This document shows positions 1-6,278 of a stretch of 6,905 nucleotides of DNA, piece by piece. Where the stretch lies: positions 1-6,905 of the forward strand of contig DMIX01000323.1 of NCBI GenBank assembly GCA_003451975.1. The letters run 5' to 3'. The position numbers were made by a program, and so were the translations under genes. A model generated the notes under the pieces. That model had not been told where the DNA came from. It saw only the letters and a list, made by a program, of their open reading frames with translations, and ran no database searches. Numbering within the stretch: the first letter of the stretch is position 1; the number at the start of each line of letters is the position of its first letter. Origin of the DNA: Propionibacteriaceae bacterium. Lineage in GTDB: Bacteria; Actinomycetota; Actinomycetes; Propionibacteriales; Propionibacteriaceae.

Positions 1-174
1 CTGGCGGTCAGCCACGGCGCTGCCTTGCGGGTGTGGGCCGCCGCGCGAATTCGGGGCTTCGCCGAAGAGATCGGGCACGGCCACCTCGACAACACCGGCG
101 TCATCATCGCCGACGGAGACCTCGACCAGGGATGGTCACTGGTCGAGCTACACGGACTCGTGCACTTCGACTGA
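1..174 (+). CDS. Histidine phosphatase family protein (phosphoglycerate mutase-like), 3' end only
   Basis: Frame 1 is open from the left edge to a TGA at 172-174 and gives the last 57 residues of a protein whose start lies outside the window. It opens with LAVSHGAALRVW, which fits the second conserved histidine segment of the histidine phosphatase superfamily (hydrophobic strand, then S-H-G, then a helix). After about 25 residues comes NTGVIIADGD and a closing W-S-L strand, as at the C-terminus of these small phosphatases. The first catalytic motif (RHG) would lie upstream and cannot be checked. Family members remove phosphate from sugar phosphates, nucleotides or cofactor precursors, and nothing here narrows the substrate. 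The gene converges on purU with a 35-bp gap. The family call rests on one motif and the tail shape, so it is moderate; that this is a coding 3' end is more secure. Confidence 0.6.
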   Translation: MAVSHGAALRVWAAARIRGFAEEIGHGHLDNTGVIIADGDLDQGWSLVELHGLVHFD

Positions 175-209
175 ACCGGCACGCATCGCCAGCCAGCGGG
201 CGCACGGCA

Positions 210-1142
210 TCAGCGGAAGATCACGGTGCGGGAGTCGTCGAGCAGCACCCGGTGTTCGGAGAACAGTTTGACCGCCTCGGTGAGGGTGCGGCTTTCCTGC
301 TCCTGGCCGACGGCCACCAACTCCGGCACCGCCATGGTGTGATCGACCCGGCGCACGTTCTGTTCGATGATCGGGCCCTCGTCCAGATCAGCGGTGACGA
401 AGTGGGCGGTGGCGCCGATCAGCTTCACGCCGCGGGCATGCGCCTGGCGGTACGGATTGGCGCCTTTGAATCCGGGCAGGAAGGAGTGATGGATGTTGAT
501 GGCGCGTCCGGCCAGCTCAGCGCACAATTGCGGGGACAAGATCTGCATGTAGCGGGCGAGCACCACCAGTTCGATGTCGTGCTCGGCGACAACATCGAGG
601 ATGCGGCGCTCCACCTCGGCCTTGGAGTCGGTGGTGACCGAGTGAACCTCGAAGGGGACGTCGTAGAAGCTCGCCAGATTCGACAGATCCGGGTGGTTGG
701 CGATGATCATCGGAATGGTGATCGGCAGATATCCCGAGCGCTGCCGAAACAACAGATCATTGAGACAGTGACCCTCTTTGGACGCCAGCACCAAGGTGCG
801 GCGCCGTCGTCCCACATAATCCAGCACCCAGGTGGCGCCGAGTTCGTTGGCAACGGCGGCGAACTGATGCTCGAACTGCGAGCGATCAAAGCCGCCCAGT
901 TTCTCGCTTCGCTCGTCAAGACCGTCAATCGCCTCGGCAGTGTGAGCAAGCTCCCGCTGCTCTCGGCTCAATCCGGTCTGTACCTGCACCCGCATGAAGA
1001 ATCGACCCGAGTCCGTCGAGCTGAACTGCTGCAGTTCGGTGATGTTGCCGCTGGCAGAAACGATCGCACCGGTCACCTGATGCACGATGCCGGGGCGATC
1101 GGGGCAGGTGAGGGTCAGCAGCCAATGTGTGGAGTCGATCAC
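210..1142 (-). CDS. purU: Formyltetrahydrofolate deformylase PurU
   Basis: Cytosolic enzyme that hydrolyses 10-formyltetrahydrofolate to tetrahydrofolate and formate, balancing the one-carbon pool and supplying formate. The 310-residue product has both expected domains. Residues about 6-85 are an ACT domain with CPDRPGI at 13-19. Residues about 115-300 are the formyltransferase-like hydrolase domain, with SKEGHCLNDLL at 121-131, ANHPDL at 148-153 and LARYMQILSP at 195-204. The active-site triad shared with glycinamide ribonucleotide transformylase is visible as N216 and H218 (in INIHHS) and D254 (in DLDEGPII). Family members are usually about 280-300 residues, so the gene looks complete. The start is GTG at 1142-1140; there is no Shine-Dalgarno, but TACCCT ends 7 bases upstream, which fits a leaderless message. 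It is divergent from the glycosyltransferase gene and convergent with the phosphatase. No purine riboswitch or other leader can fit. Confidence 0.95.
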   Translation of the reverse strand: MIDSTHWLLTLTCPDRPGIVHQVTGAIVSASGNITELQQFSSTDSGRFFMRVQVQTGLSREQRELAHTAEAIDGLDERSEKLGGFDRSQFEHQFAAVANELGATWVLDYVGRRRRTLVLASKEGHCLNDLLFRQRSGYLPITIPMIIANHPDLSNLASFYDVPFEVHSVTTDSKAEVERRILDVVAEHDIELVVLARYMQILSPQLCAELAGRAINIHHSFLPGFKGANPYRQAHARGVKLIGATAHFVTADLDEGPIIEQNVRRVDHTMAVPELVAVGQEQESRTLTEAVKLFSEHRVLLDDSRTVIFR

Positions 1143-1149
1143 GCCCAGT

Positions 1150-1155
1150 AGGGTA
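1150..1155 (-). promoter_or_regulatory. Putative -10 box of purU (leaderless)
   Basis: On the minus strand the hexamer TACCCT matches TANNNT and is followed by exactly seven bases (ACTGGGC) before the purU GTG. A start of transcription at the usual 6-7 bases downstream would fall on or next to the start codon, giving a leaderless message. No convincing -35 hexamer is seen around 1173-1178. This is inferred from position and motif only. Confidence 0.5.
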
Positions 1156-1205
1156 TCGCTGCGCCGAACTCGACGCGCGATTCTGAGCTAGCACGGGCGG
1201 GGTGC

Positions 1206-1211
1206 GACAAT
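1206..1211 (+). promoter_or_regulatory. Putative -10 box of the glycosyltransferase gene (leaderless)
   Basis: GACAAT keeps the A at position 2 and T at position 6 of the actinobacterial -10 and lies six bases before the GTG at 1218. A weak -35-like CTGAGC sits at 1183-1188, 17 bases upstream. There is no Shine-Dalgarno before the GTG, so a leaderless transcript is the simplest reading. It is the weakest match among the four leaderless-type sites here because position 1 is G rather than T. Confidence 0.35.
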
Positions 1212-1217
1212 GGCGCG

Positions 1218-2273
1218 GTGACCGTCGCTGATGTGCCGCCGAGTCTGGCCGAGCTTCCCGCCGAGGTCGGAATCTCCTATGTGATGCCGGTGCTCAACGA
1301 GGCCGCGTACCTGGAACATGCCGTGCGTGCCGTCCTGGATCAGGACTACCCCGGCGAGCATGAACTGGTGCTGGCTCTGGGGGCCTCCAGCGACGACACC
1401 GATCAGGTGGCCGAAAAACTAACCGCTGATCCGCGCGTTCGACTGGTCGCCAATCCGCGAACCGACATCTCCATCGGCTTGAATCTGGCGATCGCCGCCT
1501 CGCGCTTTCCCGTGGTGATCCGGGTCGACGCCCATGCCGAGCTGCCGGCGGGCTATTCGAGCACCATGGTGGAGATTCTGCGCCGCACCGGGGCGGCGAA
1601 TGTGGGCGGCGTCATGGAAGCCAAAGGAAGTACCCCTTTCCAGCGGGCCACCGCACGGGCCTACAACAGCCCGTTCGGCTTGGGCGGCGGGGTGTACCAC
1701 CACGGCGAGGAAGAAGCCGAGGCCGATTCGGCTTATCTGGGGGTCTTTCGCCGAGAAGTGCTGGAAGCAGTCGGCGGATTCGACGAAGGGCTGCGCCGCG
1801 CCGAAGACTGGGAACTGAACCATCGCATCCGAGCGGCCGGCTATCGAGTCCTGTTCACGCCCGCAGTGAAAGTCGCCTATTGGCCGCGCGACAACTGGGG
1901 TGCGTTGCGTCGCCAGATGTTCGCCACCGGGGTATGGCGAGGTGCGCTGATCCGCCGGCAGGGCAGTACCCCGGTGCGCTACCTGCCGCCGCCGACGGTG
2001 GTGCTGGCCGCGATCATCGCGGTGCTGCTCATTCCGCTGCAACTGTTCGGGGTGCTGAGTGCTCCGGCGTGGTCGCTGCTGTACGTACCGGTTCTGGGAT
2101 ATCTGGCCGGTGTCAGCGTGGTGGGCCTGACGCGCCTGGGTGGCGAGAGTGTCACCGATCGACTGCTCAACATTGTGGTGCTGGCCACCATGCATCTGGC
2201 CTGGGGTGCCGGGTTCCTGCGCGGTTGGCTCTTCGGCGGCCGGTCGACCGTGGATCGCTCGCGGGTGCGCTAG
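1218..2273 (+). CDS. Family 2 glycosyltransferase with C-terminal membrane segments
   Basis: Inverting-type GT-A glycosyltransferase of 351 residues, probably moving a sugar from a nucleotide donor to a lipid-linked or surface acceptor on the inner face of the membrane. Residues 19-36 hold the nucleotide-binding strand and loop (ISYVMPVLNEAAYLEHAV). R102-VDAH-A107 is the position of the DXD metal site, here D104-A-H106. GGFDEGLRRAEDWELNHRIR at 186-205 is the acceptor/catalytic ED motif, followed by AAGYRV. The tail has about three hydrophobic segments (roughly 260-280, 284-304 and 317-338), as in ExoA-like enzymes of polysaccharide synthesis. The GTG at 1218 is chosen because a -10-like box precedes it by six bases and it leaves a short lead before the first strand. 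Its TAG stop overlaps that of the opposite gene, a CDP-glycerol transferase, suggesting a role in surface polymer assembly. Donor and acceptor cannot be read from sequence. Confidence 0.88.
   Translation: MTVADVPPSLAELPAEVGISYVMPVLNEAAYLEHAVRAVLDQDYPGEHELVLALGASSDDTDQVAEKLTADPRVRLVANPRTDISIGLNLAIAASRFPVVIRVDAHAELPAGYSSTMVEILRRTGAANVGGVMEAKGSTPFQRATARAYNSPFGLGGGVYHHGEEEAEADSAYLGVFRREVLEAVGGFDEGLRRAEDWELNHRIRAAGYRVLFTPAVKVAYWPRDNWGALRRQMFATGVWRGALIRRQGSTPVRYLPPPTVVLAAIIAVLLIPLQLFGVLSAPAWSLLYVPVLGYLAGVSVVGLTRLGGESVTDRLLNIVVLATMHLAWGAGFLRGWLFGGRSTVDRSRVR
2270..2273. other. Shared CTAG: overlapping stop codons of convergent genes
   Basis: The palindrome CTAG supplies TAG to the plus-strand glycosyltransferase (2271-2273) and, read on the minus strand, TAG to the glycerophosphotransferase (2272-2270). 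The genes therefore overlap by four bases tail to tail, leaving no room for an intergenic terminator. Any termination signal must lie inside the opposite gene. Confidence 0.95.
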
Positions 2274-3547
2274 TCGCCTAACCGGCGGGTCGAGACGAGG
2301 GTTTGTGCGGCCTGGGCCACGCGATCTGCACTCAACCCGTCGGTGTACTGATGGAAAACCGATGCCAGGCTGCGCGTATGGGCTCGCGCCGCTTCGGCGG
2401 CTTCGGAGTCGCTGAACAGTTCTGTCAGCCGATCCGCGACCTGGTTCCAGTTCTGATACCAGCTGCCACCGGCCAACCAGGAGTAGTCGACGTAGAGCCC
2501 GCGGGTTGCTTCGTAGTGCTCCAGATCGGGGGCCAACAGCACGAACGGGCGTCCGGTAGCGGTGTAGTCGACCAGCATCGAGGAATAGTCGGTGATGAGA
2601 AGGTCCACCCCCCACAGCAGCGGCATGGACTCCGGCTGGTCGGCTGAGGTCAGCAGTCGGATTCGCGACGAGGAGTAGTCGTAGGCACCCACCCCCAGCG
2701 GATGCGGACGCACCAGCAGCACCAGATTGTGGCGTTCGCAGACCTGCTCCAGCAGTTTCCATTGAGCCGGCGTCGGCACGCTGGGATCAGGCTCACCATC
2801 GCGCCAGGTCGGTGCATACAGCACCACTGCGGCGTCGCTGTGATCCCCCAGGTAGGGAGCAAGTACCGCTGTGGAGGCCGCGATCCGGTCGGCTTCGCCG
2901 CCGAGGAACAGCACATCGGCGCGGGGTTCGCCGGTCACCGGCACCTGATCTTCGGAGAGATTGAATGCGCTGCATAGTGACGCCACGAAGCAGGACGCAC
3001 CAGTCGGCAGCAGCGAGATTGAGGAGGTGCCGCGGCGATACAGCCAGCGCATGAATCCCGAGAATCCCGGAATCCGCCCCAGCCCGCCCAAAGACGTGAC
3101 TGCGGGGGAATCTGCGTGGAGCTTCTTCAGCGGCGCGCCGTGCCACAGCTGAACGATCACCGCACCGTGCTGCCCGTAGCGGTTCACATCCCCGAGGCCG
3201 TGAGTGACCGCGATGACACCGGCATGCAGCACGGCGGCGAAGCCTTCGGGCGCATCACGATCCACCCAGGCGACGTTGGCCGCGATGGCCTGCGCGCGCT
3301 GGCGCTCGGTGCTGACCTCCCACACGATGCGCGGGGGAGGATCCAGCCGTTCAGCGGCCTGATGGAAGGCCCAAGCGCCGTCGGCGAGACCGAAATTGCT
3401 TCCGATCACCCACAACATCGGATCGCGGCGAGTGGTCAGCGTGTTGAGCCATCCCCACAGATAGCGAGGCAGGGCACGAACCTTTGCCACATTGCCGGAG
3501 GCGAACGAGTACGGCTTGCGTTCACCTGAAGTTTGCATGGGCTCCAT
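2270..3547 (-). CDS. CDP-glycerol glycerophosphotransferase family protein (TagB/TagF-like)
   Basis: Peripheral membrane enzyme family that transfers glycerol phosphate (or a similar polyol phosphate) from a CDP-linked donor to a growing lipid-linked wall polymer. The longest frame is 425 residues. Conserved family blocks run in order: QLWHGAPLKKL at 133-143 with the W-H-G histidine, TGEPRAD at 205-211, LYAPTWRD at 243-250, LLVRPHPLG at 277-285, LLITDYSSMLVDY at 316-328, EHYEATRGLYVDY at 343-355, and the closing DGLSADRV at 403-410. The N-terminus has a basic, aromatic stretch (residues about 20-41, with R28, W31, W33, R40, R41) that could bind the membrane; no signal peptide is seen. ATG 3547 opens the frame, but its first bases lie inside a TAACAT box, and the next in-frame ATG (3538) sits seven bases beyond that box, so the true product is probably 422 residues. 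Polymer type, primase versus polymerase role and substrate are unresolved. Confidence 0.88.
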   Translation of the reverse strand: MEPMQTSGERKPYSFASGNVAKVRALPRYLWGWLNTLTTRRDPMLWVIGSNFGLADGAWAFHQAAERLDPPPRIVWEVSTERQRAQAIAANVAWVDRDAPEGFAAVLHAGVIAVTHGLGDVNRYGQHGAVIVQLWHGAPLKKLHADSPAVTSLGGLGRIPGFSGFMRWLYRRGTSSISLLPTGASCFVASLCSAFNLSEDQVPVTGEPRADVLFLGGEADRIAASTAVLAPYLGDHSDAAVVLYAPTWRDGEPDPSVPTPAQWKLLEQVCERHNLVLLVRPHPLGVGAYDYSSSRIRLLTSADQPESMPLLWGVDLLITDYSSMLVDYTATGRPFVLLAPDLEHYEATRGLYVDYSWLAGGSWYQNWNQVADRLTELFSDSEAAEAARAHTRSLASVFHQYTDGLSADRVAQAAQTLVSTRRLGD

Positions 3548-3551
3548 GTTA
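3546..3551 (-). promoter_or_regulatory. Putative -10 box of the glycerophosphotransferase gene
   Basis: On the minus strand TAACAT fits TANNNT well. It overlaps the first possible ATG (3547-3545) and is followed by seven bases (GGAGCCC) and then the second in-frame ATG at 3538-3536. Transcription starting 7-8 bases after the box would begin at that second ATG. This makes 3538 the favoured translation start. No clear -35 was found around 3569-3574. Confidence 0.5.
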
Positions 3552-3595
3552 GGCCGCAGCGAACCCGGCAGCGGCGAGGCCGAGCGGGTGAGCGG

Positions 3596-3601
3596 TAGGA
3601 T
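3596..3601 (+). promoter_or_regulatory. Possible -10 box of the CNNM transporter operon
   Basis: TAGGAT fits TANNNT and lies 54 bases upstream of the ATG at 3656, which would give a leader of roughly 45-50 bases. The leader region carries two CGCAGG copies (3602-3607 and 3614-3619) and the palindrome GGGATCCC (3618-3625), but no obvious regulatory fold. No -35 is recognisable. It is the best candidate in the 108-bp divergent gap, not a firm call. Confidence 0.3.
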
Positions 3602-3643
3602 CGCAGGCCTATCCGCAGGGATCCCACTCCCCAGACTGAGGCC

Positions 3644-3648
3644 AGGTG
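3644..3648 (+). promoter_or_regulatory. Ribosome binding site of the CNNM transporter gene
   Basis: AGGTG is complementary to CACCT of the 16S rRNA tail and stands seven bases before the ATG at 3656. The reading frame has a stop at 3596-3598 and no earlier start codon between it and 3656, so this site and the ATG agree. Confidence 0.55.
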
Positions 3649-3655
3649 CGCAGCA

Positions 3656-4972
3656 ATGAACCCAATAGTGAGCGACTCGCTCCTGATTGCGGTTTTCATC
3701 ATCGTCGGCGGAGTGTTCGCTGCCGCCGAGATGGCGCTGGTGTCGCTGCGTGAGTCCCAGCTCAAACAGCTTTCCACGCGTGGACGTCGCGGCCGGATGG
3801 TGGCGGAGCTGACCTCCTCGCCCAACAGATTCCTCTCCGCGGTGCAGATCGGCGTCACTTTGGCCGGGTTCCTGTCAGCCGCGTTGGGTGGCGTCGCCCT
3901 CTCCGGGCCGCTGGCCGAGGTTCTGGTGGGCTGGGGGCTGTCGCCGGAATGGGCCACGGGATTGGCGCTGTTCATCGTCACGGTGGTGATCTCCTACTTC
4001 TCGATCGTGATCGGCGAACTCACCGCCAAACGCCTGGCGATGCAGCGGGCCGAAGCCTTCGCGTTGGCCCTGGCCCCCCTGGTGCACGCCATCGCGTGGA
4101 TCTCGACCCCCTTGATCTGGTTCCTGGGTAAGTCCACCGATGTGGTGGTGCGGGTCCTGGGTGGGGATCCCAACGCCTCCCGCGAAGAGGTCACCGACGA
4201 AGAACTCCGCGCCATGGTCGGTTCGTCGGCCACTCTGGGCGCTGAAGAGCGCCAGATCGTCGACGAGGTCTTCAGCGCCGGTGCGGTGAGCCTGCGCGAA
4301 ACCATGATTCCGCGCACCGAAGTGGATTTCCTGGACGGTGACATTCCCGCCTACAAGGCGCTGCGTGAGGTACAAGGCGGCAGCTACAGCCGCTACCCGG
4401 TGATCGGTGAGGACGCCGACGATGTGCTCGGCTTCGTGCACGTGCGCGACCTGGCCGATCTCGACCCGGTGGGTCGAAACGCCCCGGTGCGGCAACTGGT
4501 GCGTCCGGTGCTGTCGCTGCCGCAGTCGATGCGCATTCTGCGAGCGCTCACTGAGATGCGTCAGGGCCGTCACCATCTGGCGATCGTGTCCGACGAGTAC
4601 GGAGGCACCGCAGGCATCGTGACTATCGAAGACCTGATCGAGGAACTCATCGGTGACATCACCGACGAATTCGACGTCCAACCGGCTGGCGACGCCACCG
4701 ATGCTGACATCGACGGCCTGGTCACCCTGGAGGATTTCGCCTCCGAATACGGCTATGTGCTTCCCGAGGGGCCCTATGACACCGTGGCCGGCTTCGTGAT
4801 GGCCACACTGGGATCGCTGCCGGAAGTGGGCGCGACTTGCACGGTGACCCTGGCGGCGTCCCAGGAACAAGAGCCGGCGGCGAAGTTCGAATTGCGAGTC
4901 ACCGAGTTGGATGGCCGACGCGCTGCGAGACTGCGGCTGACCAAACTCGGCGGCGGCGGCGATGCCGAGTAG
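3656..4972 (+). CDS. CNNM/CorC family transporter (DUF21, CBS pair, CorC_HlyC domains), hemolysin C-like
   Basis: Integral membrane protein of the CNNM/CorC family, members of which export magnesium or, in some bacteria, affect magnesium and cobalt resistance; older annotation calls them hemolysins. All three family domains are present in the 438 residues. DUF21 covers about 1-185, with hydrophobic segments near 5-27, 63-93, 101-123 and 138-158 and the blocks [18 protein letters not shown] and [23 protein letters not shown] pair follows (about 213-340): [11 protein letters not shown] begins the first, and [20 protein letters not shown] (313-332) ends the second. The C-terminal CorC_HlyC domain is about 352-432, with DGLVTLEDF and [15 protein letters not shown]. 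One oddity is GELTAKRLA at 120-128, where most relatives I recall have proline in place of the alanine. Length is normal. The ATG at 3656 is the only in-frame start after the upstream stop. It is followed by a phosphotransferase-like gene on the same strand after 32 bases. The transported ion is inferred from the family. Confidence 0.92.
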   Translation: MNPIVSDSLLIAVFIIVGGVFAAAEMALVSLRESQLKQLSTRGRRGRMVAELTSSPNRFLSAVQIGVTLAGFLSAALGGVALSGPLAEVLVGWGLSPEWATGLALFIVTVVISYFSIVIGELTAKRLAMQRAEAFALALAPLVHAIAWISTPLIWFLGKSTDVVVRVLGGDPNASREEVTDEELRAMVGSSATLGAEERQIVDEVFSAGAVSLRETMIPRTEVDFLDGDIPAYKALREVQGGSYSRYPVIGEDADDVLGFVHVRDLADLDPVGRNAPVRQLVRPVLSLPQSMRILRALTEMRQGRHHLAIVSDEYGGTAGIVTIEDLIEELIGDITDEFDVQPAGDATDADIDGLVTLEDFASEYGYVLPEGPYDTVAGFVMATLGSLPEVGATCTVTLAASQEQEPAAKFELRVTELDGRRAARLRLTKLGGGGDAE

Positions 4973-4993
4973 CCTTGCCCGAGTTCATCTGAC

Positions 4994-5001
4994 AGGAGGT
5001 G
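4994..5001 (+). promoter_or_regulatory. Strong Shine-Dalgarno that sets the start of the phosphotransferase-like gene
   Basis: AGGAGGTG is an eight-base match to the complement of the 16S rRNA tail. It covers the in-frame GTG at 4999-5001, so that codon cannot be the start served by it. The next in-frame GTG, at 5005-5007, lies five bases after GGAGG and is the likely initiator. Confidence 0.85.
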
Positions 5002-5004
5002 GCG

Positions 5005-6219
5005 GTGCGTCCCGCTGATGCCGACGGCTCGGTGCTGCTCACTTCTGCCGATGTTGGTGCGTTGCTGGAAGCGGCCGTGGCGCATTCCGGAGGGAAGCTG
5101 CTGTCGTGGACTTTGGACCACATCGACGCCAACCCCAACCAATCCACGACGGCCACCTACTCAGCGCTGGTGGAGTGGAGCTACGGACGCCGCGAGGAAC
5201 TGCTGGGAGTCAGCGCGCGGGCCACCGGCCCGGTCGACACCGACTCATCGGCGGAGATCTTCGCCGACGGCCAGCGTGAGGTGGCGGTGTGGATCTATCC
5301 CAACGACCCCGACCTGCCCGGATTGGCCCGCGCGGCCTATGCCGAATCGATGGCGGGCATCTGCAACGTTCACCGAATATTCGACACCCCGGTCAGCCCG
5401 CAGCAGTTGGAACTGGAGATGATCGGTTACCGGCCGCGCCGCCGGGCCGTGGTGCGCGTCCGGTTCGGCACCCAGACGGTGTATGTGAAGGTCCTTCGCG
5501 GTCGGCTGTTCGACGATGTGGTCACCCGGCATCTGGTGCTGGCTAATGCCGGTGTGCCCGTGGCACCGATTCTGGCCACCACCGACGACCATCTACTAGT
5601 GCTGGCGGAGTTGCCGGGGCGGTCCTTGGCCAAGGCTGTGTTTGACCCCACCGACCCCTGCACCGCCGAAGACCTGATCGGTGTCCTGGATTCGATGCCG
5701 TCGAGAGTGTGCGAGTTGCCGCGACGCCCACCGTGGTCGGATTCCATCGCGCACTACTCCCGCATGGTGGCCCAAGCAGTTCCTGCTCTGGAGCGACGCC
5801 TGGAGTGGCTGGTGGAGCAGATCGACGGCGGCCTGCGCCGAATTCCGCCGGGCAATGAGCCCACCCATGGCGATTTTCATGAGGGTCAGATCCACGTCTT
5901 GGGTGGACGGGTGTGTGGGGTCCTGGACACCGACACCTTGGGCCCCGGCCGTCGCGCCGACGATCTGGCATGTCTGGTGGCGCATTTGTCCACCATTCAG
6001 CGGATGAGCGCTGACCAGGAGGCCCGGGTGCATCAACTCATCCGCCGCTGGGTGCCGGTCTTCGACGAGCGCGTCGATCCGGTGGAGCTGCGACTGCGCG
6101 CCGCAGCGGTGATCGTGTCGCTGGCCACCGGACCCTTCCGGGGGCAGGAACCGGAGTGGGAGCGCGAAACCGCAGTCATGGTCGGTTCGGCAGAAGCACT
6201 AGTTCGACAGGTTTTGTGA
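5005..6219 (+). CDS. Aminoglycoside phosphotransferase-fold protein of unknown substrate
   Basis: Protein of 404 residues with the C-lobe signature of the APH/choline kinase fold. T287-HGDFHEGQ-295 is the catalytic loop (H288, D290, with Q295 where many members have N). VLDTDTLGPG at 307-316 supplies the metal-binding D308 or D310. Upstream, VYVKVLRG (159-166) gives a candidate ATP-binding K162, followed by NAGVPVAPIL and the hinge-like LAELPGRSL. About 130 residues precede this kinase core, with WIYPNDPDLPGLARA at 96-110 and YRPRRRAVVRV at 142-152. I recall similar motifs in uncharacterised actinobacterial phosphotransferase family proteins, but could not check. It is therefore more likely to phosphorylate a cell metabolite or polymer precursor than to give drug resistance. 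It follows the CNNM gene after 32 bases with its own strong ribosome site, so the two are probably one transcript. Start at GTG 5005 rather than 4999, as explained under the ribosome site. Kinase activity and substrate are unproven. Confidence 0.8.
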   Translation: MRPADADGSVLLTSADVGALLEAAVAHSGGKLLSWTLDHIDANPNQSTTATYSALVEWSYGRREELLGVSARATGPVDTDSSAEIFADGQREVAVWIYPNDPDLPGLARAAYAESMAGICNVHRIFDTPVSPQQLELEMIGYRPRRRAVVRVRFGTQTVYVKVLRGRLFDDVVTRHLVLANAGVPVAPILATTDDHLLVLAELPGRSLAKAVFDPTDPCTAEDLIGVLDSMPSRVCELPRRPPWSDSIAHYSRMVAQAVPALERRLEWLVEQIDGGLRRIPPGNEPTHGDFHEGQIHVLGGRVCGVLDTDTLGPGRRADDLACLVAHLSTIQRMSADQEARVHQLIRRWVPVFDERVDPVELRLRAAAVIVSLATGPFRGQEPEWERETAVMVGSAEALVRQVL

Positions 6220-6245
6220 CCCGTTTCAGTCCCGCGCATCTGACG

Positions 6246-6255
6246 ATGGGCCCAT
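6246..6255. repeat. 10-bp perfect palindrome upstream of mutA
   Basis: ATGGGCCCAT is a perfect inverted repeat lying 11 bases upstream of the proposed mutA -10 box, overlapping the place where a -35 would be expected (about 6244-6249). It has no spacer and no T-tract, so it is not a terminator. It could be a small operator half-site or a chance palindrome in GC-rich DNA. Confidence 0.35.
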
Positions 6256-6266
6256 TGCGGTCGGGC

Positions 6267-6272
6267 TAGGGT
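6267..6272 (+). promoter_or_regulatory. Putative -10 box of mutA (leaderless)
   Basis: TAGGGT matches TANNNT and is followed by six bases (GGCCTC) and then the mutA ATG. There is no Shine-Dalgarno in those six bases. Transcription from this box would start at or next to the A of the ATG. The 59-bp gap after the kinase-like gene supports a separate promoter rather than read-through alone. Confidence 0.6.
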
Positions 6273-6278
6273 GGCCTC

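Noticed and set aside
175..209. Terminator between the phosphatase and purU
   Set aside because: Only a four-base CGCC/GGCG pairing can be drawn and no T-run follows on either strand.
33..1151. Long plus-strand open frame opposite purU (372 codons)
   Set aside because: Its product is rich in low-information Arg/His/Gly runs and has no recognisable domain, while the minus strand over the same bases encodes a complete PurU with all catalytic residues. It is a GC-driven shadow.
2241..2250. Palindrome CGGTCGACCG near the end of the glycosyltransferase gene as a bidirectional terminator or operator
   Set aside because: It is inside coding sequence with no spacer loop and no T-tract; such 10-bp palindromes are expected by chance in GC-rich DNA.
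1419..2762. Long minus-strand open frame (447 codons) opposite the glycosyltransferase and running into the glycerophosphotransferase gene
   Set aside because: Composition is typical of a shadow frame, and it crosses two well-supported genes in other frames.
3548..3655. Magnesium riboswitch (M-box) in the leader of the CNNM gene
   Set aside because: The whole gap is only 108 bp and the likely leader about 48 bases, too short for an M-box, and no conserved core was recognised.
3875..4870. Minus-strand open frame (331 codons) opposite the CNNM transporter gene
   Set aside because: His/Gly/Gln/Arg-rich product without domains; the opposite strand has the complete three-domain transporter.
4999..5001. 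GTG as start of the kinase-like gene
   Set aside because: It lies within the AGGAGGTG ribosome site itself; the in-frame GTG at 5005 has correct spacing.
5005..6219. Antibiotic resistance gene (aminoglycoside phosphotransferase)
   Set aside because: The fold motifs match, but the extra N-terminal region, the Gln in the catalytic loop, the core-chromosome setting and lack of any mobile element argue for a metabolic kinase.
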